64,000 nucleotides of DNA from Endozoicomonas sp. ISHI1 (GCF_024606225.1 NZ_JAGRPU010000012.1:1-64000); one strand, 5' to 3'; positions 1-11,079 are shown, counted from the first letter of the stretch. A program made the numbers and translations. Notes: generated by a model not told the origin, from the sequence alone.

Positions 1-627
1 ACCTTTTTGGGGTCGCCCATCAGGGGTAAATATTATTACCTCTATTTGGTTCTGGACGTTTATAGCCGCATGATTGTGACTTGGGAAGTCCATGAGAGGG
101 AGTCCTCTGACCTGGCTGCTCAGATGATCCGCAAAGCCTTCATGCAGCATAAGATCAGTCTTCAGGAACAACCGCTGGTCCTGCATTCGGATAATGGCAG
201 CCCGATGAAGGGGGCGACTATGCTAAGTACTCTTCAGCAACTGGGTGTACAGACATCGTTCAGCAGGCCACGCGTGAGTAACGATAACTCATACTCAGAG
301 TCAGGCTTCAGAACCATGAAATATCGTCCCGGGTATCCGAATCACTTCGCCAGTCTGGAGTCAGCCAGAGAGTGGGTGTATGGGTTCGTAAACTGGTACA
401 ACATGGAGCATAAGCACAGTGGCATCAAGTTCCAGACACCCTGCGACAGACACACAGGGAAGGCTCAGAAGAAGGTTCTGAATCGTGAAAGAGTTTACCG
501 TAAAGCAAAAGAGCAACACCCTGAGCGTTGGGGAAGCCGTGAAACCAGAAACTGGCAATTACCGGCAGAGGTATGGCTTAACCCTGAGCGATCAGAGAAT
601 CAGCAGCATTGTGATTTAGCTGCATAA
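1..627 (+). CDS. IS3-family transposase (OrfB), 5' end outside window
   Basis: This is the C-terminal part of a DDE integrase-type transposase that catalyses insertion-sequence strand transfer. The frame is open to the first base, so the N-terminus lies outside the window; the TTG at 7 is not a true start. The catalytic triad is visible, counting from that TTG: Asp17 (VLDVYSR), Asp62 (HSDNGSPMKG) and Glu98 (SYSESGFR). The 35 residues between the second Asp and the Glu are the DD(35)E spacing of the IS3 family. The end is intact at a TAA. The right inverted repeat probably lies within 627-690, but I could not define it because the left end is missing. It borders other accessory sequence. Confidence 0.9.
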   Translation, partial: TFLGSPIRGKYYYLYLVLDVYSRMIVTWEVHERESSDLAAQMIRKAFMQHKISLQEQPLVLHSDNGSPMKGATMLSTLQQLGVQTSFSRPRVSNDNSYSESGFRTMKYRPGYPNHFASLESAREWVYGFVNWYNMEHKHSGIKFQTPCDRHTGKAQKKVLNRERVYRKAKEQHPERWGSRETRNWQLPAEVWLNPERSENQQHCDLAA

Positions 628-724
628 GTTGAGGCGACATCTACCTTGAAAGTTACCGGTTTCCGGACTATTAAATGACAATTGCATCCAGGTACTGACC
701 AAACTTAACGTAGTCAAGCTACGC

Positions 725-1942
725 ATGCTTAATATGGTGAATGCTGCTTCTATTAATGCCACCCTCGAAATACATGTCTGCACCATAACCATGTTGGAAC
801 AGGCCGAGGGAGGCAAGGGCCGTACACTCCGCCTCGACATCTCTGATAATTTTTCCCAAGACAATAAAAACGAAGATTTGCAGGGTAAACTTAAGCGATT
901 CTGGTTTTTGGTCCAGACACTCCGCTGTGCATCAATTGATAGAAATTCACGGCCAATGGCGATAAGTTTCAATCAAAGTGCAGGGAAAATGACCATAGAA
1001 TACACTCAAGTTGATTCAACATCAGAATCACAAGAGGCCTTTGTAAAATTGGTGACCATTCTGTCAGGACTGGCCTCCATGGATGTTTTACTCAACAAAT
1101 TTAATCGCAGTAAAAATACCAACAAGTGGCATTTTGAAACCCTGGTTAAAAAGTCCCAAAACGGACTGGACGAACCTATCAATAACTGGATATTCAAACA
1201 TTGTCTGGTATTAGATGCCATTACAACACGGTTTATGCCGCAAGAATTTCATTATGATTATACGTTCTTAGATTATCTGGATGGCAAATACAAACTCTTC
1301 TTTCAAATGGCCGAAAAAGCTTACTACCAGCTTATGAGAGCTAGAATTCCTGATAGAGATGCGGAACTTCGGCAGATCCTTACCGCTATGACCAAACACC
1401 TTCAACCGAATGTTGCTGCAAGAATAACCAATGAACTGCTTGCTCACATGGCCATTGAGACCGGCTTCCTGGAGGTTTTTATTCCAATCTTGCGTGAAGA
1501 ATTTGACTTAGATCACGACAGGGAAAGGGTGCTTTTTCTGGTTCAGCAAAATCCAAGGATATTCAGTTATATCGCTGACAGATTTAATGATGATAAAGAA
1601 ATAGTTAAATCTGCCGTAGAACAGCAAGGAAATTTATTAAGTTATGCCAGCAATCGTCTCAAAAATGACCTTGATGTGGTTCTGTCAGCCATCAGAAACT
1701 ACTCTCTTGCTGGGCCGATGGTAAAAAACGATGAAGCCCTGTTAAAGAGACTCATTGAGGAAAATCCTTACGCTCACTACTTTGTTAGCCTTGCCACTGA
1801 GTCCCTTAAAAATGACAAGGACTTTGTCCTGCCATTGCTCTCACGAGACGCCTTCATCTATGAATTCCTCAGCGACAGACTGAAGTCTGATCCGGATATT
1901 CAAGCTGCAATCCGGAACCAGGACGATGGATTCAGGAAATAG
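725..1942 (+). CDS. Hypothetical protein with DUF4116-like repeats
   Basis: This 405-residue protein has no signal peptide or membrane segment. Its C-terminal third (roughly residues 270-400) is built of short helical repeats with the pattern of DUF4116: a conserved LKND or LKSD, then a run such as VVLSAI, and a YASNRL- or FLSDRL-like turn. At least four degenerate units are visible. The N-terminal two thirds are not recognised. DUF4116 repeats occur in proteins of host-associated bacteria and their function is not established. The ATG at 725 was kept because it opens the frame; the next Met is three codons later. It follows an IS3 transposase, which suggests accessory DNA. Confidence 0.6.
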   Translation: MLNMVNAASINATLEIHVCTITMLEQAEGGKGRTLRLDISDNFSQDNKNEDLQGKLKRFWFLVQTLRCASIDRNSRPMAISFNQSAGKMTIEYTQVDSTSESQEAFVKLVTILSGLASMDVLLNKFNRSKNTNKWHFETLVKKSQNGLDEPINNWIFKHCLVLDAITTRFMPQEFHYDYTFLDYLDGKYKLFFQMAEKAYYQLMRARIPDRDAELRQILTAMTKHLQPNVAARITNELLAHMAIETGFLEVFIPILREEFDLDHDRERVLFLVQQNPRIFSYIADRFNDDKEIVKSAVEQQGNLLSYASNRLKNDLDVVLSAIRNYSLAGPMVKNDEALLKRLIEENPYAHYFVSLATESLKNDKDFVLPLLSRDAFIYEFLSDRLKSDPDIQAAIRNQDDGFRK

Positions 1943-2216
1943 GCCAATATCATGCGGGGTGCCCTGCCTGATTAGAGACCGCATACAAGAGTCTGGTTGA
2001 AGTGCGCATTTAACAAGTCAGGAATACGCTGGAAAGACCAGGCGGCATCAATTATGCCGTCATGATCTGGAGTTTAATCACAGCTCGGGAAACCATGTTT
2101 TTGACCGTAAGCATGATTTTATCACTTCGGCCAGTGACTTTATGGAGGTCATTCATATCGAGATGTCGGTCTACGGCGTCAAGACAGATTTTGTTGTGAA
2201 GAAAAACAAATAAGGG
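1943..2216 (+). other. Gap with a possible gene remnant
   Basis: No intact gene is visible. One plus-strand frame is open from about 2049 to a TAA at 2210-2212 and reads like a protein C-terminus (HDLEFNHSSGNHVFDRKHDF and onward, ending VKKNK), but it has no start codon. It is probably a decayed accessory gene. The identity is unknown. Confidence 0.3.
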
Positions 2217-2591
2217 CTAGCTTTCGAGAACGACAAAAGCAAGAGCATGTTCGGTTTCATCAGAGAGGCTCAGATGAATCGCTTTGATCCCCCTCTCTTT
2301 TTGAAGTTCAAGCGCATGCCCCAAAAAACGCATATGAGGCGCTCCCTGCTCATCACTGAATGTCTCAAGATGCCGAAAAGAAACCTTGCCTATCCCGGTC
2401 CCCAGAGCCTTGGAAGCAGCTTCCTTGGCGGCAAAGCGTTTGGCCAGCCAGGCTGCCTGCTGAGGCTGAGACCTAAAGGTTTTCAGCTCAGAATCCGTAA
2501 GAATACGGCGAGCAAAGGCTTCTGCCCGCCGCTCAAGGATTTTCTTAAATCGTGCGATACGGGCGATATCCGTGCCTATACCTGCAATCAT
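2217..2591 (-). CDS. acpS: Holo-[acyl-carrier-protein] synthase
   Basis: The enzyme transfers 4'-phosphopantetheine from CoA to the serine of acyl carrier protein, activating it for fatty acid synthesis in the cytoplasm. At 124 residues it has the normal length. The two magnesium-binding residues of the family are present: Asp8 in GIGTDIARI and Glu57 in [14 protein letters not shown]. Its ATG overlaps the pdxJ stop by four bases, so it is the last gene of the long operon that starts at rpoE, in the usual gammaproteobacterial pdxJ-acpS order. Confidence 0.97.
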   Translation of the reverse strand: MIAGIGTDIARIARFKKILERRAEAFARRILTDSELKTFRSQPQQAAWLAKRFAAKEAASKALGTGIGKVSFRHLETFSDEQGAPHMRFLGHALELQKERGIKAIHLSLSDETEHALAFVVLES

Positions 2592-3334
2592 TTATGAAGA
2601 GAAGCTCTCAGCATTAAGGTCTTCATGTCTTTTACGGCCGTTTTCAAACCGGTAAAGAATGCGCGACCAATAATAGAATGACCAATATTCAACTCATTAA
2701 TGCCATTGATAGCAGCCACAGGCTCCACGTTCTGATAGTTCAGACCGTGCCCGGCATTCACTATCAACCCTTTAGACAGGGCAAAATCAGTGCCCTCTTT
2801 TAGCCTTTCCAGCTCTGCCTGCATAACTTCAGGGGTTTCTGCCTCAGCGTATGCACCAGTATGCAATTCAATAACCGGAGCACCCGCTTGAGCAGAAGCT
2901 TCAATCTGATTGAGATCCGGATCAATGAAAAGTGAAACTTCTATACCAGCGTTAGCCATTCGAGAGCAGGCTGAAGATATGGAAGACATCTGCCCAACAA
3001 TATCCAACCCACCTTCTGTGGTCAGTTCTTCACGCTTTTCGGGCACCAGACACACCGCGTGAGGCAAAACCTCTTCAGCAATGGCCAACATCTCTTCCGT
3101 AGCAGCCATTTCCAGATTCATACGCGTCTGAAGCACATTTCGAATCAGCCTCACATCCCGGTCCTGGATGTGACGACGATCTTCGCGCAAATGCAGAGTA
3201 ATGCCATCAGCTCCCGCCTGCTCAGCCTCTATGACGGCCTGAACCGGATCAGGATAGGTGCCTCCCCGGGCCTGACGGATGGTTGCTATATGATCAATGT
3301 TCACACCCAGCAGGATGCGGTTGTGCGGAATCAT
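2588..3334 (-). CDS. pdxJ: Pyridoxine 5'-phosphate synthase
   Basis: PdxJ condenses 1-deoxy-D-xylulose 5-phosphate with 3-amino-2-oxopropyl phosphate to make pyridoxine 5'-phosphate, the last ring-forming step of the DXP-dependent vitamin B6 pathway. The 248-residue TIM-barrel protein has the typical N-terminus ([18 protein letters not shown]), the segment [16 protein letters not shown], and the C-terminal [11 protein letters not shown] phosphate-binding motif. Its start overlaps the recO stop by four bases and its end overlaps acpS by four. Confidence 0.97.
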   Translation of the reverse strand: MIPHNRILLGVNIDHIATIRQARGGTYPDPVQAVIEAEQAGADGITLHLREDRRHIQDRDVRLIRNVLQTRMNLEMAATEEMLAIAEEVLPHAVCLVPEKREELTTEGGLDIVGQMSSISSACSRMANAGIEVSLFIDPDLNQIEASAQAGAPVIELHTGAYAEAETPEVMQAELERLKEGTDFALSKGLIVNAGHGLNYQNVEPVAAINGINELNIGHSIIGRAFFTGLKTAVKDMKTLMLRASLHK

Positions 3335-4044
3335 GAGACAAACTTCTCTCTGGTAAGGAAAAATTCCCGACTTTTCAGCGGCTTCTCTCCCACCAGGGGA
3401 GCCAGTGCCAAACGGGTTAATCGTTTAAAACCCGGAAAATGCTGAACGTTGTCAAAACGTCTCTCTGCCAGAGACACTAGCAGCTCTCCGGAAAAATAAC
3501 GGGGCCGATCTTTTTCCCTGATCGTTAGAACAGGTAAAAAACCTACTCCGGTTTTGAATTCGTAGAGCAGATCAGGTTGTATATCTGCCCCTGATGCAGC
3601 ATCAGAAGTCAACGACGGGGCATAGCCGGTCATTTCCAGCAACTCAATCTCAAACACTCTCAACAAGGGTTGCAGCGGAGCGCCCGTAGTGAGTTGCTCC
3701 AATACAACGCTATACAACTCAAATAGCCCATCCAGAGGCTGGCCTGGGAGCAATGAACGCATCAAGAGCTCATTCATATAAAAACCACAGTAGAGCGACT
3801 GTCCCTTCAGATGAAGGGCATCAGCAGTTTCAAAGCTGCTGAGGGTTTTCAATTCTGATCGCCCCCGCCAGCTGACGAAGAGCCGTGTAAAAGGCTGAAC
3901 AGCCCGGGAGCGGGATTTTGTCTGGCGAACACCCCTGATAACCATTGCGATACGGCCATGATCTTTCACCAGAAACTCAGCAATAACAGAACGTTCTTTA
4001 TAGGGCCTGCTGTGAAGCATCCAGGCTGCGCTCAGTTCATTCAT
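3331..4044 (-). CDS. recO: DNA repair protein RecO
   Basis: RecO works with RecF and RecR to load RecA onto SSB-coated single-stranded DNA in gap repair. The N-terminal OB fold is recognisable ([13 protein letters not shown], then [14 protein letters not shown]), followed by an alpha-helical domain; about 237 residues is normal. The frame extends one codon upstream to a TTG at 4047, but the ATG at 4044 shares one base with the era stop codon (TGATG), the expected coupled start. It lies between era and pdxJ, as in related genomes. Confidence 0.93.
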   Translation of the reverse strand: MNELSAAWMLHSRPYKERSVIAEFLVKDHGRIAMVIRGVRQTKSRSRAVQPFTRLFVSWRGRSELKTLSSFETADALHLKGQSLYCGFYMNELLMRSLLPGQPLDGLFELYSVVLEQLTTGAPLQPLLRVFEIELLEMTGYAPSLTSDAASGADIQPDLLYEFKTGVGFLPVLTIREKDRPRYFSGELLVSLAERRFDNVQHFPGFKRLTRLALAPLVGEKPLKSREFFLTREKFVS

Positions 4045-4985
4045 CAATCAAAGTCGTAGCCCAGACTTTTTAGGGCCCTGTCATCGTCAGACCAGCCTCC
4101 CTTGACCTTAACCCAGAGATTCAACATAACCTTGCTGTCGAACATTTTTTCCATATCAATTCGGGCTTCCTGACCAATCTGGCGAAGTCTGGAACCCTTG
4201 TCACCAATGACAATTGACTTTTGGCTGGAACGTTCGACCAGAATCAGGCCACTGATGACCAGCAACGGGCCTTTTGGACGCATCTCCTGTTTGAACTCTT
4301 CGATCTCAACCGTCATTTCATAAGGCAGTTCGTCTCCTAACTGACGCATGATCTTTTCACGAATCAGCTCAGCAGCCATGAAGCGGGAACTGCGATCAGT
4401 GATCTGGTCTTCCGGGAAGAAATGAATGCTCTCGGGCATCAGATCATCAATCAATTTTTCCAGCTCTTTCAAATTATGACCGTGCAAAGCCGACACTGGA
4501 ATAATAGCTTTGAAGTCCGCCTTATCAGACACTTCCTGCAAAAACTGCATCAGCTCTTCTTTGCGTTCCTTGAGGCGATCGACCTTGTTCAGTAATAGAA
4601 TAACCGGGCAGCTGACATGACTCAGCTTTGTCAGTACCAGCTGATCTTCTTCGCTCCAGGTCAGACGGTCGACGACAAACACAACGGCATCAACACCGGT
4701 CAGCGCACTGCTGGCAGCACGGTTCATATAACGGTTAATGGCCTTCTTTTCCACTTTATGCATACCGGGCGTATCCACAAAAATGGTCTGCACATTGCCT
4801 TCCGTCCTGATACCGAGAACCTGATGTCGTGTCGTCTGGGGGCGACGTGAGGTAATGGACAGCTTCTGTCCCAGTATATGGTTGAGAAGCGTTGATTTAC
4901 CTACATTAGGACGTCCGACGATAGCGACATAGCCACATCGTTGACCTTCAGTCACTGCTTCAGGTCCGGTCACGGCTGAATTCAT
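4044..4985 (-). CDS. era: GTPase Era
   Basis: Era binds the 3' end of 16S rRNA and assists 30S maturation. The 313-residue protein has the GTPase motifs in order: G1 GRPNVGKS (residues 24-31), G3 DTPG and G4 NKVD. A C-terminal KH domain follows, with the [17 protein letters not shown] loop. The ATG overlaps the rnc stop by four bases. The roughly 17-residue N-terminal extension before the GTPase core is slightly long, but no better start is visible. Co-transcription with rnc is conserved widely and fits shared work on rRNA processing. Confidence 0.97.
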   Translation of the reverse strand: MNSAVTGPEAVTEGQRCGYVAIVGRPNVGKSTLLNHILGQKLSITSRRPQTTRHQVLGIRTEGNVQTIFVDTPGMHKVEKKAINRYMNRAASSALTGVDAVVFVVDRLTWSEEDQLVLTKLSHVSCPVILLLNKVDRLKERKEELMQFLQEVSDKADFKAIIPVSALHGHNLKELEKLIDDLMPESIHFFPEDQITDRSSRFMAAELIREKIMRQLGDELPYEMTVEIEEFKQEMRPKGPLLVISGLILVERSSQKSIVIGDKGSRLRQIGQEARIDMEKMFDSKVMLNLWVKVKGGWSDDDRALKSLGYDFD

Positions 4986-5671
4986 GAATTATCCACTCGC
5001 AGTTTTTCCAGCGCAAAACGGGCAGCCTGCTGCTCTGCCCCACGACGACTGGGTCCCTGACCTTCACTGGTGATATCCAGACTTTCCAGTTCACAAACAA
5101 CAGTAAACACCTGATCGTGGGCATCACCCTGAATATTCAATACCCGATATTTTGGCAGCGGATTCTGACGAGCCTGAAGATACTCTTGCAGACGGGTCTT
5201 AGGGTCCTTGTTTTGCTGATCGGTTACGGAGAGCTCTGACAATCGATCAGCAAACCAGCTGCGAATACGCTCTCGGCAAGTTTCCATACCGGCATCCAGA
5301 TAGATGGCACCAATAATCGCCTCTACTGCGTCCGCCAGAATGGATTCACGACGGTAACCGCCACTTTTCAACTCACCCGAACCCAGTCGCAAAGAGTCTC
5401 CCAATTGGAACTCACGACCAATTTCAGCCAGTGTCGCTCCTCGCACCATACGGGCACGCAGTCTGCTAAGCTGTCCTTCCCGGGCATCAGGAAAGCGCTC
5501 AAACAGAGCTTCTGCGATGACAAAGTTAACGATCGAATCCCCAAGGAATTCGAGCCGTTCATTATTGCGGCTGCCACAGCTTCTGTGGGTCAGAGCCAGT
5601 TCGAGTCGGCTGCGATCAGAAAATGTATAGCCCAGCCGACGTTCCAGCCGGGCAAGTTCATCAGTCTTCAC
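4982..5671 (-). CDS. rnc: Ribonuclease III
   Basis: RNase III cleaves double-stranded RNA, processing the 30S rRNA precursor and many mRNAs. The 229-residue protein shows the signature [11 protein letters not shown] with metal-binding residues Glu41 and Asp45, a second catalytic patch ([16 protein letters not shown]) and a C-terminal double-stranded RNA-binding domain ending in [14 protein letters not shown]. The start is GTG at 5671 and overlaps the stop of the upstream DUF4845 gene by four bases, which implies translational coupling. Confidence 0.97.
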   Translation of the reverse strand: MKTDELARLERRLGYTFSDRSRLELALTHRSCGSRNNERLEFLGDSIVNFVIAEALFERFPDAREGQLSRLRARMVRGATLAEIGREFQLGDSLRLGSGELKSGGYRRESILADAVEAIIGAIYLDAGMETCRERIRSWFADRLSELSVTDQQNKDPKTRLQEYLQARQNPLPKYRVLNIQGDAHDQVFTVVCELESLDITSEGQGPSRRGAEQQAARFALEKLRVDNS

Positions 5672-6045
5672 TGAGATTTAGTGTTCCAGTTATGTTCAAA
5701 AGTTAATACAAGATCAATGTTGTGTATCAGATGTACACGACGATCATAGTTGATTTCAACCGCCACCGACTTACCCTTATCCAGCAGGACACTGGATTCT
5801 TCCCCTTCCAGTCGGATCCGGTTGGTGAGCAACCCCTTGTCGAGCCACTCTCTTACCTGCTGCACGCTTGCTCCCTCAATACCCGGCTTGGTATCCAGAG
5901 ACTTCAGGACTTTCTTGATGGCATAATCATCCAGGTAGACAGGTGCCACCCTGATAGTCAACATGATCATAAAACCACCGACCAGTATAGCTACCAGCCA
6001 GCCCAAAGTACTCAGTCCTTTTTGTCTGTTTTTTGCAACGGTCAT
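5668..6045 (-). CDS. DUF4845 family membrane protein
   Basis: This small protein has one N-terminal transmembrane helix (about residues 13-30, [20 protein letters not shown]) and a periplasmic remainder of about 95 residues. The pattern and the position between lepB and rnc match the DUF4845 family of Pseudomonas-type genomes. The function is not established. The position suggests a link to signal peptidase or envelope-stress biology, but that is inference. Confidence 0.85.
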   Translation of the reverse strand: MTVAKNRQKGLSTLGWLVAILVGGFMIMLTIRVAPVYLDDYAIKKVLKSLDTKPGIEGASVQQVREWLDKGLLTNRIRLEGEESSVLLDKGKSVAVEINYDRRVHLIHNIDLVLTFEHNWNTKSQ

Positions 6046-6134
6046 GATCCCTCCCGCCGAGTTATTAGTATCTGCTATTTAAACCCCGGAACCACTCTGG
6101 CACCATGAGCGACAGAGCCGAACCGAAGGAATAA

Positions 6135-6953
6135 TTAATTTATTATGCCATTATTTTTGAAACTGGGCAGCTGAGTCCAGCTTGGCCAGTGCATCCAGAT
6201 ATAAACCGCTTTACCGACAATATTTTTCTCGGGCACGGTCCCCCAGTAACGACTATCGTTGCTTCGATCACGGTTATCACCCATCATGAAATACTGCCCA
6301 TGGGGTATGACCCAAACACCTTCAGCCCGCAGACTTCTGACACCAAGGTCTTTGCGAATTTCAAAGCTTTTGCCATCAATGCTCTCTTCAAACAACTGAT
6401 AAGCTCGACTCTGATCTCTCAGCTGGGCAATGTATTTCTCAGGAACAGGCTGGCCATTAATAGTCAGCTTCTTGTTCAAATAGCGAATTTCATCACCCGG
6501 TATACCAATCACTCGCTTGATGAAATTGATATTCGGATTATCTGGTTCCTTGAACACCATAACATCGCCGCGTTGAGGCTCATTGATGGAAACAATTTTG
6601 GTACCAATGACCGGCAGACGAAGTCCGTATTCAAACTTGTTCACCAAAATAAAGTCCCCCACCTGAAGGGTTGGGATCATGGAACCCGAGGGAATTTGAA
6701 AGGGCTCAAACAGAAAAGATCGCACTACCAGCACCAGTGTCAAAACCGGAAATATCGACTTGCAGGTTTCAACAATACCGGGTTCTCTCTCCAGTCTGGC
6801 CAGGGCTTCCTGATCAGGCTCAGAACCCATACCGGACTTAAAGCTCTCAATAGCCGCCTTTCTTTTAGGCAATAATACCAGCCTGTCGAACAGCGCAACC
6901 AGACCTGTAATAAAAACCGCCAGCACCAGAAGCAGTGGAAAATTAATATCCAT
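6135..6953 (-). CDS. lepB: Signal peptidase I
   Basis: LepB removes signal peptides from exported pre-proteins at the periplasmic face of the inner membrane. Two N-terminal transmembrane segments are visible (about residues 5-25 and 66-82). The catalytic serine is Ser91 in PSGSMIPTL, and the catalytic lysine is in FIKRVIGIPGDE. The conserved box E motif GDNRDRSNDSRYWG is near the C-terminus. Length (272) is normal. It sits directly downstream of lepA, the classic pairing. The exported serpins elsewhere in this window would be among its likely substrates. Confidence 0.97.
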   Translation of the reverse strand: MDINFPLLLVLAVFITGLVALFDRLVLLPKRKAAIESFKSGMGSEPDQEALARLEREPGIVETCKSIFPVLTLVLVVRSFLFEPFQIPSGSMIPTLQVGDFILVNKFEYGLRLPVIGTKIVSINEPQRGDVMVFKEPDNPNINFIKRVIGIPGDEIRYLNKKLTINGQPVPEKYIAQLRDQSRAYQLFEESIDGKSFEIRKDLGVRSLRAEGVWVIPHGQYFMMGDNRDRSNDSRYWGTVPEKNIVGKAVYIWMHWPSWTQLPSFKNNGIIN

Positions 6954-7115
6954 GGTTATTTGTTCTCAGATACCCGATCTTTTTTCTACCAATATTACTG
7001 TTGAAGCGGGAGTTAACAATGCTTCAACGGAATAGTTCGTCATGTTTACGAAAAGCCCGCCGATTTTGACAAGCTACTCAATTAGAACACCTGAAATTTC
7101 TCGTCCATAGGTCAA

Positions 7116-8915
7116 TTATTTATCGACTTTTAGTACAGCAAGAAAAGCTTCCTGAGGGATTTCAACTCGACCCACCTGTTTCATTCGCTTCTTACCCGCT
7201 TTCTGCTTCTCAAGCAGTTTACGCTTACGAGATGCATCACCACCGTAACATTTTGCAGTTACATTCTTGCGCAGCGCCTTGACAGTGGTTCGTGCACAAA
7301 TCTGACCACCTACTGCAGCCTGAATGGCGACGTCAAACATCTGGCGAGGGATGATCTCTTTCATCTTTTCAGCCAGCGAACGCCCCCTGGAGACAGCATG
7401 ATCTCTATGAGCAATAAGAGCCAGTGCGTCGACTTTCTCACCGTTGATCAGAATATCCAGTTTCACCATGTTGGCCATCTCAAAACGATCAAAACTGTAG
7501 TCCAAAGACGCAAATCCGCGACTGACAGACTTCAGGCGGTCAAAGAAATCCAGAACCACCTCGTTCATAGGCATATCATAGGTTATTGCTACCTGACTGC
7601 CAGTGAACTGCATGTCTTTCTGAACACCCCGACGTTCTACACACAGGGAGATCACATTACCAAGATAATCCTGGGGAACCAGAATATTCGCCTGAACAAT
7701 AGGCTCCCTGATTTCCTGGATACCGGCAGGATCTGGCAGTTTAGATGGGTTGTCCACCTCAATCAGATCGCCATTTTTCAGCTCAACCTCGTAGATTACT
7801 GTCGGCGCAGTGGTAATCAGATCCAGGTTGTATTCACGCTCAAGACGCTCCTGAATAATTTCCATATGCAGCATACCGAGGAAGCCACAGCGGAAACCAA
7901 AGCCCAGGGCATCACTGCTCTCAGGTTCGTAGAACAGAGAAGCATCATTAAGACTAAGTTTTTCCAAAGCTTCACGGAAAGACTCAAAGTCGTCTGAGCT
8001 GACCGGAAAAAGGCCAGCATAGACCTGAGGTTTGACCTTCTGAAAACCTGGTAGTTCCGGAACATCCGGTGTTTTTGCCAGCGTCAGGGTATCACCTACA
8101 GGTGCACCATGAATGTCCTTGATACCAGCAATAACATAGCCCACCTCACCCGCTTTCAGTTCGCCGATAGCGTTCATCTTTGGAGAGAAGATACCCACAT
8201 TATCTACGCCATGGGTCTGACCGGTCGATTTAACAAGCACCTTGTCGCCTTTCTTCAAGGTGCCGTTCTTGACACGCACCAGTGATACAATACCCAGATA
8301 ATTATCAAACCAGGAATCAATAATCAGGGCCTGCAACTCACCGTCGATATCGCCTTGCGGCGCAGGGATGGTCTGAACCAGACGTTCAAGCACATCGTCA
8401 ATACCCAGACCACTCTTGGCAGAACAGCGGACGGCATCCAGGGCATCGATACCGATAATTTCTTCGATTTCCTGCGCCACACGCTCAGGTTCTGCCTGAG
8501 GCAAATCCATTTTATTGAGTACTGGCATCACTTCCAGCCCCTGCTCGATTGCGGTGTAGCAGTTCGCCACAGACTGTGCTTCAACGCCCTGGGCGGCATC
8601 CACCACTAAAAGAGCACCTTCACAAGCGGATAGAGAACGTGAAACTTCATAGGAAAAATCAACGTGCCCGGGTGTATCGATGAAATTTAGCTGATAGGTG
8701 ATACCGTCTTTGGCGGTATAATCCAGTGTGACACTCTGAGCCTTAATGGTAATACCACGCTCACGCTCAAGCTCCATGGAGTCGAGAACCTGAGCTTGCA
8801 TTTCACGATCACTTAACCCTCCACAGGTCTGGATAAAGCGATCTGCCAGCGTCGACTTACCGTGGTCGATATGGGCAATTATGGAGAAGTTCCTGATATG
8901 ACTTAAGTCGCTCAC
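7116..8915 (-). CDS. lepA: Elongation factor 4 (LepA)
   Basis: LepA is a ribosome-associated translational GTPase linked to initiation and back-translocation. The frame opens at a TTG at 8957, but a GTG at 8915 gives a protein beginning (M)[20 protein letters not shown] of exactly 599 residues, the family's usual length, so I chose it. G1 AHIDHGKS, G3 DTPGHVDF and G4 NKMD are present, followed by domain II, EF-G-like domains and the LepA-specific C-terminal domain ending [20 protein letters not shown]-like sequence. lepB lies downstream and mucD upstream. Confidence 0.96.
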   Translation of the reverse strand: MSDLSHIRNFSIIAHIDHGKSTLADRFIQTCGGLSDREMQAQVLDSMELERERGITIKAQSVTLDYTAKDGITYQLNFIDTPGHVDFSYEVSRSLSACEGALLVVDAAQGVEAQSVANCYTAIEQGLEVMPVLNKMDLPQAEPERVAQEIEEIIGIDALDAVRCSAKSGLGIDDVLERLVQTIPAPQGDIDGELQALIIDSWFDNYLGIVSLVRVKNGTLKKGDKVLVKSTGQTHGVDNVGIFSPKMNAIGELKAGEVGYVIAGIKDIHGAPVGDTLTLAKTPDVPELPGFQKVKPQVYAGLFPVSSDDFESFREALEKLSLNDASLFYEPESSDALGFGFRCGFLGMLHMEIIQERLEREYNLDLITTAPTVIYEVELKNGDLIEVDNPSKLPDPAGIQEIREPIVQANILVPQDYLGNVISLCVERRGVQKDMQFTGSQVAITYDMPMNEVVLDFFDRLKSVSRGFASLDYSFDRFEMANMVKLDILINGEKVDALALIAHRDHAVSRGRSLAEKMKEIIPRQMFDVAIQAAVGGQICARTTVKALRKNVTAKCYGGDASRKRKLLEKQKAGKKRMKQVGRVEIPQEAFLAVLKVDK

Positions 8916-9103
8916 GATTGCATCACTACAAAAAATTTGTCCCCGCTCAGAGTTCAATCTCTTTCACGAGGACTGTTGTTCAGCTTGCAGGGAATCTGCG
9001 AGCCTGAAATAAAGGCGCGAAGCTGCTGTATGTAGAGGCGGAGTCTACAGCATCTGAAGATACAGATCACCCCTGAAGACTTGAAACCCTGATCAAAGCC
9101 TGG

Positions 9104-10528
9104 TTACTCGGTCAGTCGGAACGTGATGTAACCAGATTGCCCACTTCGAATCACCCTCATGGAAACAGGGCGATCCTTTGGAAGATCAGCCACCACCTTA
9201 TTAAAGTCCTTGACCGATTCAATACGGTTATTGTTCAGATCTGTGATAACGTCTCCCTGACGAAGACCAATGGATCGACCCACACCTAAAATCTCACCAG
9301 TCAGCACCACTCCTTTGATATCCTTGTTTAGACGCAACTTGTTGCGATAGTCATCATTCAGACCCTCGACCTGAATGCCAAGACGATTCTCTTTCTTATC
9401 CGTGTCCAGAGCAGGATGCTCTGAATGCTGGCTTTGCTCATCGGGCAACTCACCCACTTTTACCTTAACGATTTCTTTCTTGCCTTCGCGAATCAGTTCA
9501 AGAGCTGCTTTGTCACCGGGTTTGATGACTCCAATAGCCATGGGAAGAGCACCAGAACTCATAATTTCACGGCCATTGACACTGGTAATGATATCACCAG
9601 GATGCAACTTGGCTTTGTCCGCGGGACCACTGGGCACAACCTGACTGATTAGGGCCCCCTTTGGCTTTTCAAGACCAAAAGACTCTGCCAGGTCGCGATC
9701 CACTTCCTGGATAGCTACACCTAGCCAGCCACGTGTGACGTAACCTTTTTCCTTCAGCTGTTCAATAGCCCACTCAACATGATCCGATGGAATAGCAAAA
9801 GACAGCCCCATGAAACCGCCAGAGCGGGTAAATATCTGGGAATTAATACCGATCACTTCGCCCTTCATGTTGAACAGCGGGCCACCGGAATTACCTGGAT
9901 TAATCGGCACATCTGACTGAATGAATGGAACATAGGCATCACTGGGCAGACTCCTGTTGAGAGCGCTGACAATACCTTTGGTGATGGAGTATTCGAAGTT
10001 GAATGGCGAGCCAATAGCTGCCACCCACTGACCCGGTCTGACATCATGAGAGTCGCCCATCTTCACGACAGGCAAATTGCCTTTGCTCTCAATTTTCAGC
10101 AACGCCAGGTCGGAACGTTTGTCGGCACCAATCAGCCTGGCGACTTTCTCACTGCGATCATGCAGCCTGACAATGATTTTTTCTGCACCTTGAACCACAT
10201 GATTGTTGGTGAGGATATAACCATCATTAGAGATGATAAATCCGGAACCCAGAGACATTGGTTGCGGCTTACCAGAGGGAGCATCAGGCATGGGCAAACC
10301 GAAATAGCGACGAAATATCTCGGGCAACTCTTCGCCACCCGGACCATAAATTTGCGCACGCCCCTGTTTTGGGGCCGCAAGTGTACTGATATTAACGACA
10401 GCGGGCGAGGCCTCTTCGAACAATCGGGCAAAGTCCGGTAGTTCACTGGCCTGAACCATTTGCACCGAAAGCAGCGAGAGACTCAGAAAACAAATAAAGT
10501 TCCTGAAGAGAAGGTTGACCCTGTTCAT
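9104..10528 (-). CDS. mucD: Periplasmic serine endoprotease DegP/MucD
   Basis: This is a periplasmic protease/chaperone that degrades misfolded envelope proteins and dampens the sigma-E response. A signal peptide covers about residues 1-28 (cleavage near VQASE). The trypsin-like domain has the triad His110 (TNNHVV), Asp140 (KRSDLALL) and Ser214 (PGNSGGPL). Two PDZ domains follow (about 270-365 and 385-470). Length 474 is normal for MucD. It is the fifth member of the rpoE-mucABCD cluster, so it is probably under sigma-E control from the promoter upstream of rpoE. Confidence 0.96.
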   Translation of the reverse strand: MNRVNLLFRNFICFLSLSLLSVQMVQASELPDFARLFEEASPAVVNISTLAAPKQGRAQIYGPGGEELPEIFRRYFGLPMPDAPSGKPQPMSLGSGFIISNDGYILTNNHVVQGAEKIIVRLHDRSEKVARLIGADKRSDLALLKIESKGNLPVVKMGDSHDVRPGQWVAAIGSPFNFEYSITKGIVSALNRSLPSDAYVPFIQSDVPINPGNSGGPLFNMKGEVIGINSQIFTRSGGFMGLSFAIPSDHVEWAIEQLKEKGYVTRGWLGVAIQEVDRDLAESFGLEKPKGALISQVVPSGPADKAKLHPGDIITSVNGREIMSSGALPMAIGVIKPGDKAALELIREGKKEIVKVKVGELPDEQSQHSEHPALDTDKKENRLGIQVEGLNDDYRNKLRLNKDIKGVVLTGEILGVGRSIGLRQGDVITDLNNNRIESVKDFNKVVADLPKDRPVSMRVIRSGQSGYITFRLTE

Positions 10529-10599
10529 GAACCTGACTTCTCCTTACACCTTGTGATTAGAGACCCAGCATGGGTAATGTGGATGAAAAATTATAATGT

Positions 10600-11079
10600 T
10601 TATGCTGACCAGGACTGGCCGGTTTTCATTAATTCAGGCTCGACCACCTTCCGGGGTAGTACCTTTATCACTCTAACGCGACACATGTCGCTGGTTGATT
10701 GACCCCGCATACGTACGGGAATAAACCCGAGTGCAAGGCCTGCTATAGCAGACAAGACAGTGTAAAAATCATTCCAGCCAGTAACAGTGGCAAGCCAGAT
10801 TGACCCCATCATGCCTATCAATGGCAACAGATAAAGGAGAACCGATGCTCTCATGAGGGCACTTTCGGGTATACCAATAACGACCTGATCATTCTCTTGA
10901 ATGGAGAAGCCATTCATAGCGCGGATGTACGACTGCTGCCTATTGGGGCGATACCTCTCAAGCAGACTCTGACCACAGCCATTACGTGCACTGCAACTGG
11001 AACAGGTGCTTTTGCGAATGGTCTCTACCCAGACATCATCCTGTCCAACGGCCACAACCCTGCCTTTTTCTTCGATCAT
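10600..11079 (-). CDS. mucC: RseC/MucC family regulator of sigma-E activity
   Basis: RseC-family proteins are inner-membrane modulators of sigma-E and of SoxR reduction. The N-terminal cytoplasmic part carries three cysteines, C26, C29 and C35 (TCSSCSARNGC), a redox- or metal-binding pattern of the family. Two transmembrane helices follow (about residues 75-97 and 103-122). The ATG overlaps the mucB stop by four bases. At 159 residues it has the usual size. Confidence 0.92.
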   Translation of the reverse strand: MIEEKGRVVAVGQDDVWVETIRKSTCSSCSARNGCGQSLLERYRPNRQQSYIRAMNGFSIQENDQVVIGIPESALMRASVLLYLLPLIGMMGSIWLATVTGWNDFYTVLSAIAGLALGFIPVRMRGQSTSDMCRVRVIKVLPRKVVEPELMKTGQSWSA

